64,000 bases of DNA. Source: Dimargaris cristalligena. Lineage: Eukaryota > Kickxellomycota > Dimargaritomycetes > Dimargaritales > Dimargaritaceae. Where the stretch lies: the NCBI GenBank assembly GCA_027576995.1, contig JANBQC010000021.1:1-64000 (forward strand), in the 5' to 3' direction. Shown here piece by piece: positions 24,301 through 34,722 of the stretch. Each line of letters opens with the position of its first letter. Positions within the stretch are counted from its first letter, which is position 1. Made by a program: the position numbers and the translations under genes. The notes below the pieces were generated by a model that saw only the letters and a list, made by a program, of their open reading frames with translations, was not told the origin of the DNA and did not search any database.

Positions 24301-26314
24301 TTTTCTTACCGGTGCCCCCTTTTTTAGTTAATTGGCCGTTCCGGCGGAGGGTCTCGATAGCGTTGGCCCAGTAGTCTTGGAATGGTGTGGCGATCATTTG
24401 GTGGGCCTTTTGGAAGGCCTCCTGGGTGCTTGCGCAGCCCTTCTCGAGCAACCGAACGCGCATGGCTTCGATACGCTGGACGCTCCTAATCAACAGATAC
24501 GTGATTTGCCAGACTGGGTTCATTTCGCTGTAAAAACTCTGGCGGCATTCCTCCCGGGGTCGGGCAATCTGTTCGTTGAATAGGATGCGCTGGGTCTCCA
24601 ATTCCGCCGGGTTGGGGTGATCCGCATTGTTATGCTGACAGGCTGGGTAAGTATGGCTGGAAATGAGTTCCGAGGTAATATTTCCCAGGAGGGGGAAATG
24701 TTCACTCGGCAGAGTCACCTTGGGGCGGGTGACTTGGAGGGCCGGCAGCAGGAGGGCCGGGTCGGTGGGGTCTTCAGTTTCCTCAATGGGGAACATTTTG
24801 ATAATCTTATCGAAGGTCAGGTCTTCGTATTCGGTCTCCAACGGGAACGTCACCGCCGAGTACCAAGCCGCCACGCGATCAATAATGGCACCGACTAGAT
24901 TATGGTACTCGTTGACCCGATCAGCGGTGGGAATGGTGGAGGCAGACGGGTCAGCATCAGTTTTGGCGGAAGCTGTACTGGTTTCGGACTTGACCCCACT
25001 GCCCGAGACCTTACCACTCTTCTTCCCCTTGGCTTTACTCTTGCCTTTGGATTTCGATTTTGTCTTGATCTGGCCCGTACTCTCGCCCGATGTCACCGAC
25101 GATGGTCCGCCCATGGCACCCTCCGTTCCAGACCCGTGGCCGGATTGGACGGAATCGGACCGCTTTAAGGGGGTCCAGCCGCCACTCTCGTTGGCTGCGA
25201 TGGTCTCTTCCAAGAACATGCGTAGCTTTTCAACCAACATTTCGGCGGTGGGAATACACTGACGCGGGTTAAAAATCGCCCCCGCCGGCCCGGGGGCTGT
25301 GCCATCGATGGGGCGGGCGAGAGGGTCGGAGGGGTCACCACCAGTACCGATGGCAGATGCGGAGGTGGTGGGAGTGGGAGTGGAAGGGGTACCGTTGGCA
25401 GTGCTGTCTGGATTATTTGTCGATGCATTAGCCGCTGGCGTGGCGGCTGCGGCCGGCTTGGCCTGATTACTACCACTACCCCCTTTGTTTTTTTTCTTGC
25501 CCCCGCCGGATTTAGCCTTGCCGCCTTTCTTCGACTGGTTCGCCCGTTCGATATTCGCCGGAATCCAGGAGGACGTATTGGCGCTGGCCAGGACGGCGCT
25601 GGAGCCATCCCCGCCGTAGAGCCGAGCGGCGAACATGCGGCGGTACACCCACTGGGCCCACTCCCGGCAGTAGAAGCAGGCCATAGTTTCGTCGTCACAA
25701 GCGCGGAAGCGACTGATTTCTTTGGTCAGCAGGGCGGTTTCGATGCGAAGGGAAGCGATGGGCGGGTGTTGAGCCAAGTCGACCTGACTGAGGGCACTTC
25801 CCGGGATCGCCTGGGGCATGCTAGACAGGGCCAGGGACTGCTGGGCGATCTCTGAGGCCAGACTAATGCGCGGCATAGTAGCGGCGACGGCGGTGGTGGT
25901 AGCGGTGGAGGTATCGGAGGTTGACTCCAAGTCCTCCCCTTCCGTCGATACGGACGGCGGTCCTGAGGCGGTAGCAAAATTGGCCTGGGCCAACGATGGC
26001 GGAGGGAGAGGCAAATGATGGGGCCGCATGGGCAAGGCACCGTCCCGGTCCAGCAGCGGCAAGGGACTGGTGGTGCGGGAGGTGGCATTGGACGAACCGG
26101 TAACTCGCAACGGAATTTCAAACTGCATGCCGCCGTCAGCGGTGGGATTGCCGGTGGCGAGCAGGGCGGATCGGCCACGGGACGGGTTCTTCAGTTTGCC
26201 ACCAGTGTGTTTGGGCATGGCGGAACCGGAGACTTTGTCGGGTAGCTGGAATTGGTGCTTGATGATCTCCAAGCCCTGGAGAATGGAATGGGCGTCGAGG
26301 TCGAATTCGGGCAT
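21347..26314 (-). CDS. Large protein of unknown function, 1655 residues
   Basis: One uninterrupted minus-strand frame of 4968 bases, which cannot be chance. I recognise no family. The start (about 1-200) is low-complexity Ser/Thr/Ala. A compact segment near 205-230 contains CDDETMACFYCREWAQWVYR, with three cysteines and aromatic residues. Lysine/glycine-rich blocks follow (around 260, 430 and 680; KKKNKGG and KSKSKGKSKAKGKK). Charged helical regions lie near 590-680 and 820-1040 (VRLLEKG, FVQKWSPTTTHYLVERQD, LLLKEAWRILETNISRERQKKFF). Residues 1050-1400 are a Pro/Thr/Ser disordered region. A coiled coil lies at about 1400-1490, followed by a Gln/His run. It could be a scaffold or RNA-associated protein, but that is a guess. 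The first ATG of the frame is taken as the start. Its leader is pyrimidine-rich on the sense strand and carries a (TA)n tract. Confidence 0.8.
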   Translation of the reverse strand: MPEFDLDAHSILQGLEIIKHQFQLPDKVSGSAMPKHTGGKLKNPSRGRSALLATGNPTADGGMQFEIPLRVTGSSNATSRTTSPLPLLDRDGALPMRPHHLPLPPPSLAQANFATASGPPSVSTEGEDLESTSDTSTATTTAVAATMPRISLASEIAQQSLALSSMPQAIPGSALSQVDLAQHPPIASLRIETALLTKEISRFRACDDETMACFYCREWAQWVYRRMFAARLYGGDGSSAVLASANTSSWIPANIERANQSKKGGKAKSGGGKKKNKGGSGSNQAKPAAAATPAANASTNNPDSTANGTPSTPTPTTSASAIGTGGDPSDPLARPIDGTAPGPAGAIFNPRQCIPTAEMLVEKLRMFLEETIAANESGGWTPLKRSDSVQSGHGSGTEGAMGGPSSVTSGESTGQIKTKSKSKGKSKAKGKKSGKVSGSGVKSETSTASAKTDADPSASTIPTADRVNEYHNLVGAIIDRVAAWYSAVTFPLETEYEDLTFDKIIKMFPIEETEDPTDPALLLPALQVTRPKVTLPSEHFPLLGNITSELISSHTYPACQHNNADHPNPAELETQRILFNEQIARPREECRQSFYSEMNPVWQITYLLIRSVQRIEAMRVRLLEKGCASTQEAFQKAHQMIATPFQDYWANAIETLRRNGQLTKKGGTGKKKGGGSVVAKPDEPQPTAEQVDILFRNYLNNLRDISLSWCKSFLDNYYGVARDFVSEFESILKECIEMCQKRLMSLRQFPRPNHPPPSPSHSQDHPGEYANDPADPGMEYPTVPAGEGRDGHQVPPPSPSHPGPDPADQSPELDQESDGDNMAGFIIRDLEPLRVHALQSVMQLQPKLEHNIERIRTTVAKRNERIFAELDAIWEDWVQDSTPTLAGRLEKASKKEFRRRLRAVEQEQQVQVVGWSISAMETLLAAKDLALVCIDCLGFLMAEAQQLEKAVIQAFVQKWSPTTTHYLVERQDIMDDFTEGLLTGREELAGIAGKLLLKEAWRILETNISRERQKKFFAEQALAKSNSGSGGAHGKRPEGSKIATAEAAAAMMMASTTASSGKGVKTGKAAVTSTPASTNGGTSSPAAGKKPMVSSTPAAKVKGKTAVPEPMIRRTVTAPSVTSTPKPAANTTKSDSIKRPTQPPVAGPNTGASTSERVLTLESTKAMSRPNATLSGVPKISSKPRKPKQPPPPTPAQLAAKAEPPQSPEPITQLAKPKNSSPTDKVESLPTTPDLPPPEVDHSGIPPPSVPTSQSSVVPPRRLLRHTTIKPPPGLSAVAASQFTPSIPSPIEEPLSTADIGSAPIPPLSLSGKISTPSPTSVAASVPLSLPSPTPTATTASSAIPTADNTTTVTPVESTPPSQSVPYVDGSVPVTTPPPTENHLASQAPPNPSEEPLSLEVLHTMKTQVGQWSKQQVEDALLALIPERVQLMTRVQDLEQQLAHLHLRQAELVQVWQASESRAHQEQQHYEWQLRQLRMIMGQQHQQQQHHHPMPQQHPLAGHPHLPMGIPGFNMMPTTSGGPGFLNTSHLMGISGVSNIDSNPVSSHGSSIGDPNLLGLGCSGENGPIGSTGLSSVLFASDDSAPFSVEQAIAQASSSLSATSLALHSTSALVVEQQQHQLSLSLAPTSQSNSAAAGFALAGLTTHSLADRPSF

Positions 26315-26440
26315 GGCGGAGGTGGGCGGTGCTAAAGAAAAAGAAGAGGTATACAGGGTGGCGAAATGGGATTAAGGCCGACCGGTGAGACAAAACGGTG
26401 GAATGCGAGGTTCGGCGGAGAAAAAGGGGAAAACAGCCGA

Positions 26441-26468
26441 TATTTATATATATATTTATATATATATA
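26441..26468. repeat. TA-rich microsatellite in orphan-gene leader
   Basis: An imperfect TA tract broken by TTTA, 130-155 bases upstream of the orphan-gene start codon. It might also serve as a TATA region. Confidence 0.8.
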
Positions 26469-28619
26469 AAGAGAGCCAACTGAGACCAAAGTTAAGTAAA
26501 AAACCGGTGACGGTGGACTGGGCCACGGGATGACTACTAGACAAATAGAGGTGAAAGGGAATTGGGGAAGTCCGGTTTAAAAAAAGTGAGCAGAGAGAAA
26601 GAGAAAGTTGGGGGCACAGTGGCCAACTGAACCTCTCTCTGGCTAGGGTTGGAGGAGAGGTATAGTAGAGGAGAGGGCTGTCACAGACTGGGTTAGTTAT
26701 ACAAGTCAGCGAACCACACAATAGGTTCCCGACTCTCCTCTGCCCCGCCTTCTCTTTATAACCCGCCCCGATCATCGCTCGCTCTCGGACAATCAATCTC
26801 GCATGCCCCACCGATTCCTTCGACCCCGTCCGGGTAGATTCGCAATAGCCTACCCGAATCCCGTCGACTGAGCCCGGGATACCGGACGGGGGAGGGTTTC
26901 GCCCATTAAAAATGGATTCGGCAATGTAAACCCACCCAGTAGTCGAGGGGTAGCGTCCGATGAACGACACTACTTTATAATGCACGATAACGCAACGCCG
27001 ATAAAGGTAGACTAGGGTAGGTCACATTAACAGCCACTGCCGACTGGTCTAGCCATTTGTACCGCACTCGCAATGGAGGGGGGCGTCTGTGGGATGGGCA
27101 TATAGTCGCAATAGTCGGCCACATTACCCAATGCACCCGGAAAGTAGGCTGGTTCCATCACTGGACCACGGCGACTCTTTTGATCAGAGCATACGCACAC
27201 GCTCTCTCCCGCACAGCTCCATAACCAAACCAATATTGCAAATCGAACTTTTCACACCTAGCTCCAGCCTTACCTCCGCTGCTAATCCTTCCTGCTCAAA
27301 ACAACTCCGTTCTCCACTTCCATAGCAGGCTTCTTTCGACAACTATTCAAATGAATGGGCTCCTTGGAATACCTTGAACCAGCTACCGGCATTTTCCAAA
27401 CGACTGCGACGGCCCCTATTGAGTCGTTCCCTTCGCAAAGACTCCGTTGAAGTCATTCAGCTGAACTTAAACATTGGATAATTCTACCATGGGCAGCTTT
27501 GAATCCACAGGCTCTAAGCCCGATTTTTTTTCACAAAGTAACGGGAGCCCCAAGAAAAAAAGAACAGAGTGCGTGTGTGTGTGTGCATAAAACACCAAAC
27601 GGTCCTGAAGGTCTTCCTTTATAATCGTATGGATCTGTAAATGCATGCATACAGGGCGGGTCTGATAGGAATAAAGAACTGGCTGTATATATGCAATAAT
27701 GCTCAAAAGGCGGTTTGGACCTTCCTTCCTCTACTTTGCTATTATATATCCGCCGCAGCTGTATCTATGTCACGTCCACTAGTTCACCACGGCCTTTTCA
27801 TAAAGGTCTTATAATCCGAGGTAGGTTCCCATTCCCTTCCCAGGCATGCTGACCTCCGCCTTCTTGTCGGCTGACCTGCCCAACCGGTGGCTATTTGGAT
27901 GCATGCATCGCAAAGATATAGGTACATGGCAATATTGGAATACTTGATCAAGGAACCTATGCTATTACTGACCATGTATTGATAAATGTTGCCATGACCA
28001 ACCACCCTAGTTCCTCATCCGAATCCCCTGGATAGCACAACACCGGGGATGTCCGTCAACTGGGACTATATTAGCGGCAGGGAAGGGGGACATCAATATA
28101 TAGAGGTACGTCTAGGTACGGGGTACTAAATGAGAGTGGGTGTACAAAGGAGTTTAGATAAATATTGGATGTCAGCTGCTGATTTCAGGTGGAACCTCAG
28201 TAGGGTATTTATTTGCATGGGCCCCAAAGAACTAGGTGGGATACTTTAAAGAGGATACTGAGTAGAATCATGGGAGAAATATTGGGACATTCGGGCAGCC
28301 ACCGATAAGCGGTTCGTTACCATGAACCAAAGTCCTACTGATAAATTCTGGCTCTGGGTCGTGTCGGTGCAATTACCATGCCCGTCCCTTCGTTTTAAGC
28401 TAGTCATCAGCCGACATTCCAAAGCCAAACCCTAATAACCCTAATTTAAGATGACATTGATCCAAGGTGCACCAATGAAGTCGTATAGAGTACCGCTGCC
28501 CGACGGTAGACAAATCGGTATGAATCTAATACGGCCAGTGTTGTAACGGACATGATAGTGCAAACGAGTTTAACGGATTCAAACCGAGCACCCAACAGAG
28601 AAGTATATAATGGCCCTTT

Positions 28620-28874
28620 ATGTCTTTTTGCAGAGTCGGGCATGGCAAATTACAGTATATACCACCCACCCAGCATCAGAATACAATTGCTGTTGACCAG
28701 TGCTTTAGCACAGCCTATTCGGACAGTATAGTAGTAGTATCAATCATGGATGGTAAGGAATCCCCGGAATGGGACAATATTTGCACTTTCGACTTCACCC
28801 GCTATAGCAATTTGGGAGGATATATATTCCGTATCTATAGTTCGAAACCCAACACATTAGTGGATAGTGCTTAG
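28620..28874 (+). other. Orphan exon-like open frame
   Basis: An 84-codon frame whose second half (SPEWDNICTFDFTRYSNLGG) looks protein-like in composition, but it has no recognised domain, signal peptide or splice partner. It could be a relic or chance. Confidence 0.15.
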
Positions 28875-29094
28875 TTCTACACCCGGGAATATGGCTCATG
28901 GGCTACGCTAGACAGCGCTGGTCCATCACCATTCGAGCCGAGGTATATGGCCCTCTTCTACCTCACACAAACCCTCTCCTTCATTCCGGCCATCCCCCCT
29001 TTCTTCTCCGGCTTGGCTGCTGCTGTTGCCTTTCTCATCGACCCTCCTCCATTAGCGCCAACCCACCCGACCTTTGTTGTCCGCCCTGCCCTAC

Positions 29095-30597
29095 ATGGAG
29101 GCACTCCTCCGGTACTGTCTTGATCAATTAGGCCCCGTCTTTTTACCCCATGTGTCCAATGATACATTATCAACCCTCCGGCTCGTGAGCCGGGGCATTT
29201 GTCTACAGGCCACCGCGCCCCGGTTCCGCGGTCTCCTCCACTTCCGACACAAGAACTTCGACACGGTCTCGCAGCGCCAAACCAGCGAGGCCATCGTGCG
29301 CCGCATCGGCGGCCTAATACACCGCCTGCAGGTGAACCTGAACGGCCCCTGGACCCCGCGGCAATTAAGTTGTCTAGTAAGGGCCGTGGGCCAGCTGGCC
29401 CACCTTCGGAGTCTCTCGTTATATTACCCGGAGGAATTTCCCATGGACCAGCTCAACCATGTACTGGTTGCCTGCTCACCCGACCTGCCGGAACTGGTGC
29501 TGCTTAGAAAACCCTTTAGGTATCGCCCGCGACCACTGCCCCGGCTCCTCAACCGAGGCAGCAGCCACAACCATAACCATAACCGCTCGGTCGAAGACCG
29601 TGGGGCCGCCCCCCCTACTCCATTGGTGGATAAACCATTGCCCATGGCCACAGAACCCCACCAACGAACACTCGGTTCCCTATCGGACCCCCTCGATTAT
29701 TTTCGGAAGATTATGCCCCTTGATGGCCTGCTCGGGCTCATGCTCCTACGTAATTTGACCATCCTGCGTACCAAAGGGCTGGACGACCACGCGTATCTTT
29801 GTATACTGGCGGGCTGCCCCGACCTCGAAGGCGTTCACCTTTTCGATGCGAGTATTACCGATGTGACTCTGCGTCGCTATGTGAACCGTCGCCATCATGC
29901 CCGACGCTGTACCAAGATTGATATCAGCTACACCCCTAACATTACCGATGCGGGGATCCTGGACTTATTAGCTGGCAGCCCCTCAACGACCGAACTGTGT
30001 CTCACTGATTGCCCCCAATTGAAGGGTGAGTTCTTAACTGGTATTACCCCTGGTCAGCTAGCCAATTTGACCGGACTCTACTTGCAGGGCGAGGTAGCTA
30101 CACCCCCCTATAGCTATCCCCCCAAGCTCATGGATGGAGTATTCGCTCACTCGTGGCCCCATCTCCGTAAGGTTATTTTGTGCAAAGTAGCCATTACCGA
30201 TCTGGGCATCGTCGGCATGGCCAGTAATTGCCCGCTTCTCAGGGTCGTCGAATTACGGGACTGCCGAGACGCACCCTACGGTCATCGGCACTTGATGAGC
30301 AAAGCCGTTCACCTACGCAAACTTTGCATTCAGCCCAGTAATGCTGAGGATGTTTCCACGGACTTCCTGAAGGGTCCGGTCGGGTGTAGACAACTTAGAA
30401 CCCTAATACTAGGGGCATATCGGGTGGATCTCACGGATATCGTGGCGCATCGTACCACTCTACCTAAATTAAACGAACTGTATTTATCGGCGGTGGCTAC
30501 CCCGCCGGATTTGAATTACCTCCAAGAAGCCTGGCCCAATCTGAAAATAAAGTATCACGTTTTTCAGAATACTAATCACAGGCTACATGGTGAATAA
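29095..30597 (+). CDS. F-box/leucine-rich-repeat-like protein
   Basis: A single exon of 500 residues. Residues about 10-45 resemble a degenerate F-box helix pair (LPHVSNDTLSTLRLVSRG). The rest is a run of AMN1/FBXL-type leucine-rich repeats with the usual ITD and C-rich turns: ITDVTLRRYVN, TKIDISYTPNITDAGILDLL, TTELCLTDCPQL, LRKVILCKVAITDLGIVGMA and LLRVVELRDC. Such proteins are usually substrate receptors of SCF ubiquitin ligases. A low-complexity His/Asn insert (NHNHNRS) near 160-170 interrupts the repeats. The open frame reaches 21 bases further upstream, but the first ATG is at 29095. With a weak F-box, a plain LRR protein is possible. Confidence 0.7.
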   Translation: MEALLRYCLDQLGPVFLPHVSNDTLSTLRLVSRGICLQATAPRFRGLLHFRHKNFDTVSQRQTSEAIVRRIGGLIHRLQVNLNGPWTPRQLSCLVRAVGQLAHLRSLSLYYPEEFPMDQLNHVLVACSPDLPELVLLRKPFRYRPRPLPRLLNRGSSHNHNHNRSVEDRGAAPPTPLVDKPLPMATEPHQRTLGSLSDPLDYFRKIMPLDGLLGLMLLRNLTILRTKGLDDHAYLCILAGCPDLEGVHLFDASITDVTLRRYVNRRHHARRCTKIDISYTPNITDAGILDLLAGSPSTTELCLTDCPQLKGEFLTGITPGQLANLTGLYLQGEVATPPYSYPPKLMDGVFAHSWPHLRKVILCKVAITDLGIVGMASNCPLLRVVELRDCRDAPYGHRHLMSKAVHLRKLCIQPSNAEDVSTDFLKGPVGCRQLRTLILGAYRVDLTDIVAHRTTLPKLNELYLSAVATPPDLNYLQEAWPNLKIKYHVFQNTNHRLHGE

Positions 30598-30655
30598 AAT
30601 ACGTGAGGTGGGACTGGTTTGGCTAGTTACAAATAAATGGCTCATCTACTATCCC

Positions 30656-30679
30656 GTATATATATATATATATATATTA
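30656..30679. repeat. TA microsatellite after F-box/LRR gene
   Basis: A (TA)n tract about 60 bases after the stop codon of the F-box/LRR-like gene. Confidence 0.9.
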
Positions 30680-30822
30680 TCCATCATTTAAAATCTTAAA
30701 CAATCTGGTTGAAGTTTACCCATTTGGTCCTTTTATAGCCCTTTTCCCTTCTCTCACGGGGGGTTTTTTTAGAGGCGATATCATTTTTGCCAATATGTAC
30801 TTGACAGGCCTTTGGTGAGGCC

Positions 30823-31101
30823 ATGTACTATTTTATACCAGGCAATCCAAACAGAATGTTTATTATGTTACGTTTGCCCAATCAGCGTAATAGTTTTTTT
30901 ATAGCCCTATTTAAACAATGTATAAGCAACCAGCCATTGCATACTCTTTTTCACGGACCTCGTCGAGGTCTTATTGGCAGTATTCATTACAAAGTGGCTA
31001 ATATACCCTTTACTACTGATAATGGATGGATAAGCAGTCGGCTCTGTGGTTTAACAGTTATATTTCAAGGTAATTTCATAAACGAAATTAAAGTATACTA
31101 G
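30823..31101 (+). other. Orphan exon-like open frame
   Basis: A 92-codon plus-strand frame in an AT-rich gap, with no recognised motifs or signal peptide. Listed only because it is one of several similar isolated frames in the intergenic DNA. Confidence 0.15.
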
Positions 31102-31169
31102 ATATGGTATTGCTTTGTTATTTACCCTCGAGGCCACGCAAGCACTTTTGCACCCAGCTCTTATTTTAA

Positions 31170-31200
<31 letters not shown>
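31170..31200. repeat. Compound TA/TG microsatellite
   Basis: About six TA units pass directly into ten TG units. Confidence 0.95.
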
Positions 31201-31932
31201 AAGATATTACAATCCCACTCAGCTAATCCACAAAAAGGAGGGGTGGGCAACTCCTTAGCATCTTCACCACCCAAGCTCGGCTTTACCCCAACCCCCTTCT
31301 ATTCTCCAGCCAAACGGAATAGAGTTGGCAAATCACTACTACGAATGATTTTCCCTGTCCCATGTCCGCTTTAGGAAGATGGTGAACCTACGTGGTGGAT
31401 CACATGTGGAAAGAATAGAGTTGCTGTAGGGTAAAATGGTCTACTTGTCACTTTTGTAACGAGCCCCCAACGTGAATTGGGGTTAATATTACGGGGTCTA
31501 TTTGGTTTTACCTCGGGATATCGCCCTAGTTAGCATTACCAGAGGAAAGCAGGAGGCAAGGTTCGGTAATGGAACCATTTATTCACCGGGGTTGGCATAC
31601 TGCTGACCACTTATTGAATACAGTCGACACCTTGGTTAATATATGACGTTCTAATCCAATGTGCTTAGAAGGGCAAAGTAGAGAATATTCTTTTGGACTC
31701 GAGAAAACATGGCGCCCGTAATTTGCAAAACCACGGTAAACAAATAGTATAAACATGGAGGGGGGTGGTGGTGGATTCACATACATTGACGGCCGGTAGT
31801 GGAAAGAGATGATACACAGACATGGTCAACCCTTGACGATGGGGGGTGAGGATCAAGTGAGTTAGGGAACAACGGGCGCTGCCGATTGACCCTGCATGGG
31901 GTAAGTCATTTTTATCATTTTGATACTTGATA

Positions 31933-31955
31933 CTATATATATATATCTATATATT
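31933..31955. repeat. TA-rich microsatellite
   Basis: An imperfect TA tract interrupted by TCTA. Confidence 0.85.
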
Positions 31956-32794
31956 TCTGGCCCGGCTAGCATCGATGATTTAGCCTCGGCATAGATTGGC
32001 CCTATACGGTAGTTAAACTAAACTGAGCGAGTGAGGAGATCATTAGCCACCTCCCCTACACGCGTCTCGGCATGGGGGAAGAGGGGCGAGGGATGCGATG
32101 GGGAGAAAAAGGGACTCCTGCCCTAGCACGTTACGCAGCTCGCCTTAGCTTAATAAACCGGTCGACAGGGATGACTCAGCTTCCTCCGCATTGTTAATAG
32201 GCACCGGCTATGGGATCCGGGCTAGGGCTTAGGGATCGGATAAGAGTAGGCGGATCCGTTTGTGTGGATGGGTGATGGTGTAATAAACACCCATGGTTAC
32301 TCAGTAAATGCTGTTGCCAATCGCACTCCCCTCTCCCTTTGCCTCTACCACGACTACTAGTTCGCTAACTCTTAAGCGGGAAGAGAAAATGGCCCGGTTG
32401 GTTTGGTTTGGCTCCGGGGCAGTTATTTGTCTACGGCAGAGAAAACCGGCCAGCCTCCGTCACGAAGAATACACAGCACGGATTGTATTAGATAGGATTA
32501 GATTGAATTGGATTGGATTTCCGAGGCATTTTGGAAACCGCAAGTTCGTTTTCATTTTATTATTTTATTCGGGGTAGGGAAAAGCCAGTCGATGTTTCAT
32601 CCATCCAGTCATTGTGATCCGTAGGTATTTAGAGGCGGCTATTCGCTTAACGGGGCGAATATCCCGTGACTGAGGCGAGTTCCCGGGGGAGCATATGCCG
32701 AGCCGCTCACCTGGCTCCCTTCCGGGACCTGCAGCCTAAATGAGGCAAGGTTACAGTGATGGAGTATCGTGTGTGTGGGTGTGTGAATATGCCC

Positions 32795-32896
32795 GAGCAT
32801 GGGCATGGGCATGGGCATGGGTATGGGTATGGGTATGGGTATGAGTACGTGTACGAGTACGAGTATGGGCACGGATATGGTTATGGTTATGGGCAT
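32795..32896 (+). repeat. Hexanucleotide minisatellite GGGCAT/GGGTAT
   Basis: About 17 six-base units in register. The first are GGGCAT, the middle ones GGGTAT, and later ones drift to GAGTAC, GAGTAT and GGTTAT. The order of variants suggests stepwise expansion. The array is open in all forward frames over its length, giving artificial Gly-His-Gly-Tyr peptides, so no gene is implied. Confidence 0.92.
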
Positions 32897-33189
32897 ATAT
32901 TGCTAATGATGCCCAAAACTATGCAGGCTTCGGTTGACCAATCACCCATATTTGGCCACTCGGGAGTCGCGGACGGCGGGCGGGGGGGAGTGGGTGTGGA
33001 AACTCTAGGTAAAATACCAACTGTTATATTAATATTATTAAACTCAAGCGACTTCCACCGGCTGCTCTTTGCGCAACTAGGAATCAGCTGGGAATGCCCA
33101 ATATATCAGCCTGGGAAGGGCTATGGCAAATACATGGCCAGGCGCCTGCCAATTCGATAGATGGCGGGGAAGCTGTAGGGGGAGGGGTG

Positions 33190-33208
33190 TAAGTAAGTAA
33201 GTAAGTAA
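33190..33208 (+). repeat. AAGT tetranucleotide run
   Basis: Four to five tandem copies of AAGT. Confidence 0.85.
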
Positions 33209-34304
33209 TTACATGGGAATGGGTGTGGCTGGAATGAGCCGGTCGGTGGAATATTGGGTCGGAAGTGGCTTAATGGTGCTTGGTTAGGTCTTTGACGATG
33301 ATGACCAGTCCATCTTGGTAATTATGGACATGGTACCTTCCGTAGGCCTACTATATGTTTGGGGGGGGGGCATCTATCCCGCTGGCCTGGGTGGAAGTCG
33401 GTATAACCATTCAACCGACTACCTATCCACTTTGCAGTCTTCGGAATATGGCGAAAGTTATCCATGTATAAAAACTATAGGCTTGGTTCATTAAGAGATG
33501 AGGCTGGATATGGCGTAGGGGAATACCCCAATCGCCCTGGATTCTAGCAGGAGGAGGACTCCAAATAGCAAGGATTGCCCCGTCCGTCGAGGATTATAGA
33601 AATATTGGAAAGGGGTAGGTGTATGGGATGCGACTATTATTATCCACAAAGAGTAGTGCTATAGGCTGATCCACCAATTATTGCCATTTCCTGCTACTTC
33701 CCCTCTGCCTCTATATCTGTATTTCTCACCGCCACCTCTACTTAACCCCCCACCATATATTATCGGTACTAAGAACAAGCCGGCTTAGACTATTCAACAT
33801 CGATCGCTATTGGATTAATATTGTGGTATCCCCACCGCATAACCATTGTGAATGGGCTACACATTGCTGGGAGGAAATTTCCCTTTGACCGGATCAGGGT
33901 CGGTGGCAAGTGGCTTGTTTTCCGGCTCCCGGTGGACTCGGAAAAAAGGTAAAAATGAAGTTGGTTGAATCGGAGAGATTGGTGGGGAAGGAGTGTTTGG
34001 GACCAACGCGATAGCTGGGAACCAGTAGATGGGAATACTGTGGGTAAGGAGAATGGCTAAATGGATTGCAAGAGATGCAGCGGGAGGCCAATTGCTATAG
34101 GAGCAAAGCTCCTGGAACAAATCAAATGCAGGCCCGTGTAGTATTTTATCAGCGGTAGGAGTAGTAGTGGTTGTAGTATAATTATCATTCATTTAAGCCA
34201 TGCAGGATTTTCGCAAATAGTCGGGTAGCTTCAACGGGCCATCGACACAGGTGTATTTCTCGATATGGGCGTGTGTCTGACGAGGGCGAGAAAGAGAGGC
34301 ACAG

Positions 34305-34324
34305 CGAGAGAGAGAGAGAGAGAG
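34305..34324 (+). repeat. GA microsatellite (left arm)
   Basis: About ten GA units. It pairs in sequence with the CT run at 34453-34479, about 130 bases to the right. Confidence 0.92.
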
Positions 34325-34432
34325 GGATCAACACACCCTTTGCGGGAAAAAAAGCGGAGCAAGGGAATGGTTTAGTGGAGAAGATGAGTGGAGTGGACAG
34401 GGAACAAAGGGCCAACCGCACCAACTGAGGAT

Positions 34433-34479
34433 CACACACACACACACACACACTCTCTCTCTCTCTCTCTCTCTCTCTC
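34433..34479 (+). repeat. Compound CA/CT microsatellite (right arm)
   Basis: Ten CA units pass into about thirteen CT units. The CT part is the reverse complement of the GA run at 34305-34324, so the two could form a hairpin or triplex. It lies about 500 bases upstream of the RING-H2 gene. Confidence 0.95.
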
Positions 34480-34692
34480 CTTCGCCAGCTGAGCATCGGT
34501 TTGCCAAGGAAGAGAGAGCGAGACAACACCACATCCTCCTCCTCCCTCCCCCAGGCACTTTAAATAGCAGTGGAGGGCCTGGCCCCGCAGTGCTCGGCTT
34601 TGGTGCCGCATCTGTTTCTAACTCACATTCTACCCGTTTCTTCTATTTGTATTTCTCTGCTAGTGCTTCTTCATTAAACGACTCCGGATCGC

Positions 34693-34722
34693 GTATATAT
34701 ATATATATGTATATATATATAT
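34693..34722. repeat. TA microsatellite in RING-H2 gene leader
   Basis: A (TA)n tract with one TGTA interruption, about 270 bases before the start codon at 34995. Confidence 0.9.

Larger units (their letters stand above)
26315..29094. other. Divergent intergenic region
   Basis: The promoter and leader region between the large orphan gene (minus) and the F-box/LRR-like gene (plus). The left part (26330-26750) is strongly purine-rich on the plus strand, that is pyrimidine-rich in the sense direction of the orphan gene, and holds a TA tract at 26441-26468. A frame at 28620-28874 is listed separately. No other gene supported. Confidence 0.5.

Noticed and set aside
26332..26985. 217-codon minus frame upstream of the orphan gene
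   Set aside because: It overlaps the pyrimidine-rich leader and TA tract; its Ser/Pro/Leu-rich translation is what CT-rich DNA gives in any frame.
28427..28447. Short CCCTAA-like pair that resembles telomere repeat
   Set aside because: Only two imperfect units; chance in AT-rich DNA and no further telomeric signal.
32756..33160. 134-codon frame over the hexanucleotide array
   Set aside because: The Gly-His-Gly-Tyr peptide is a direct product of the GGGCAT/GGGTAT units; no gene features flank it.
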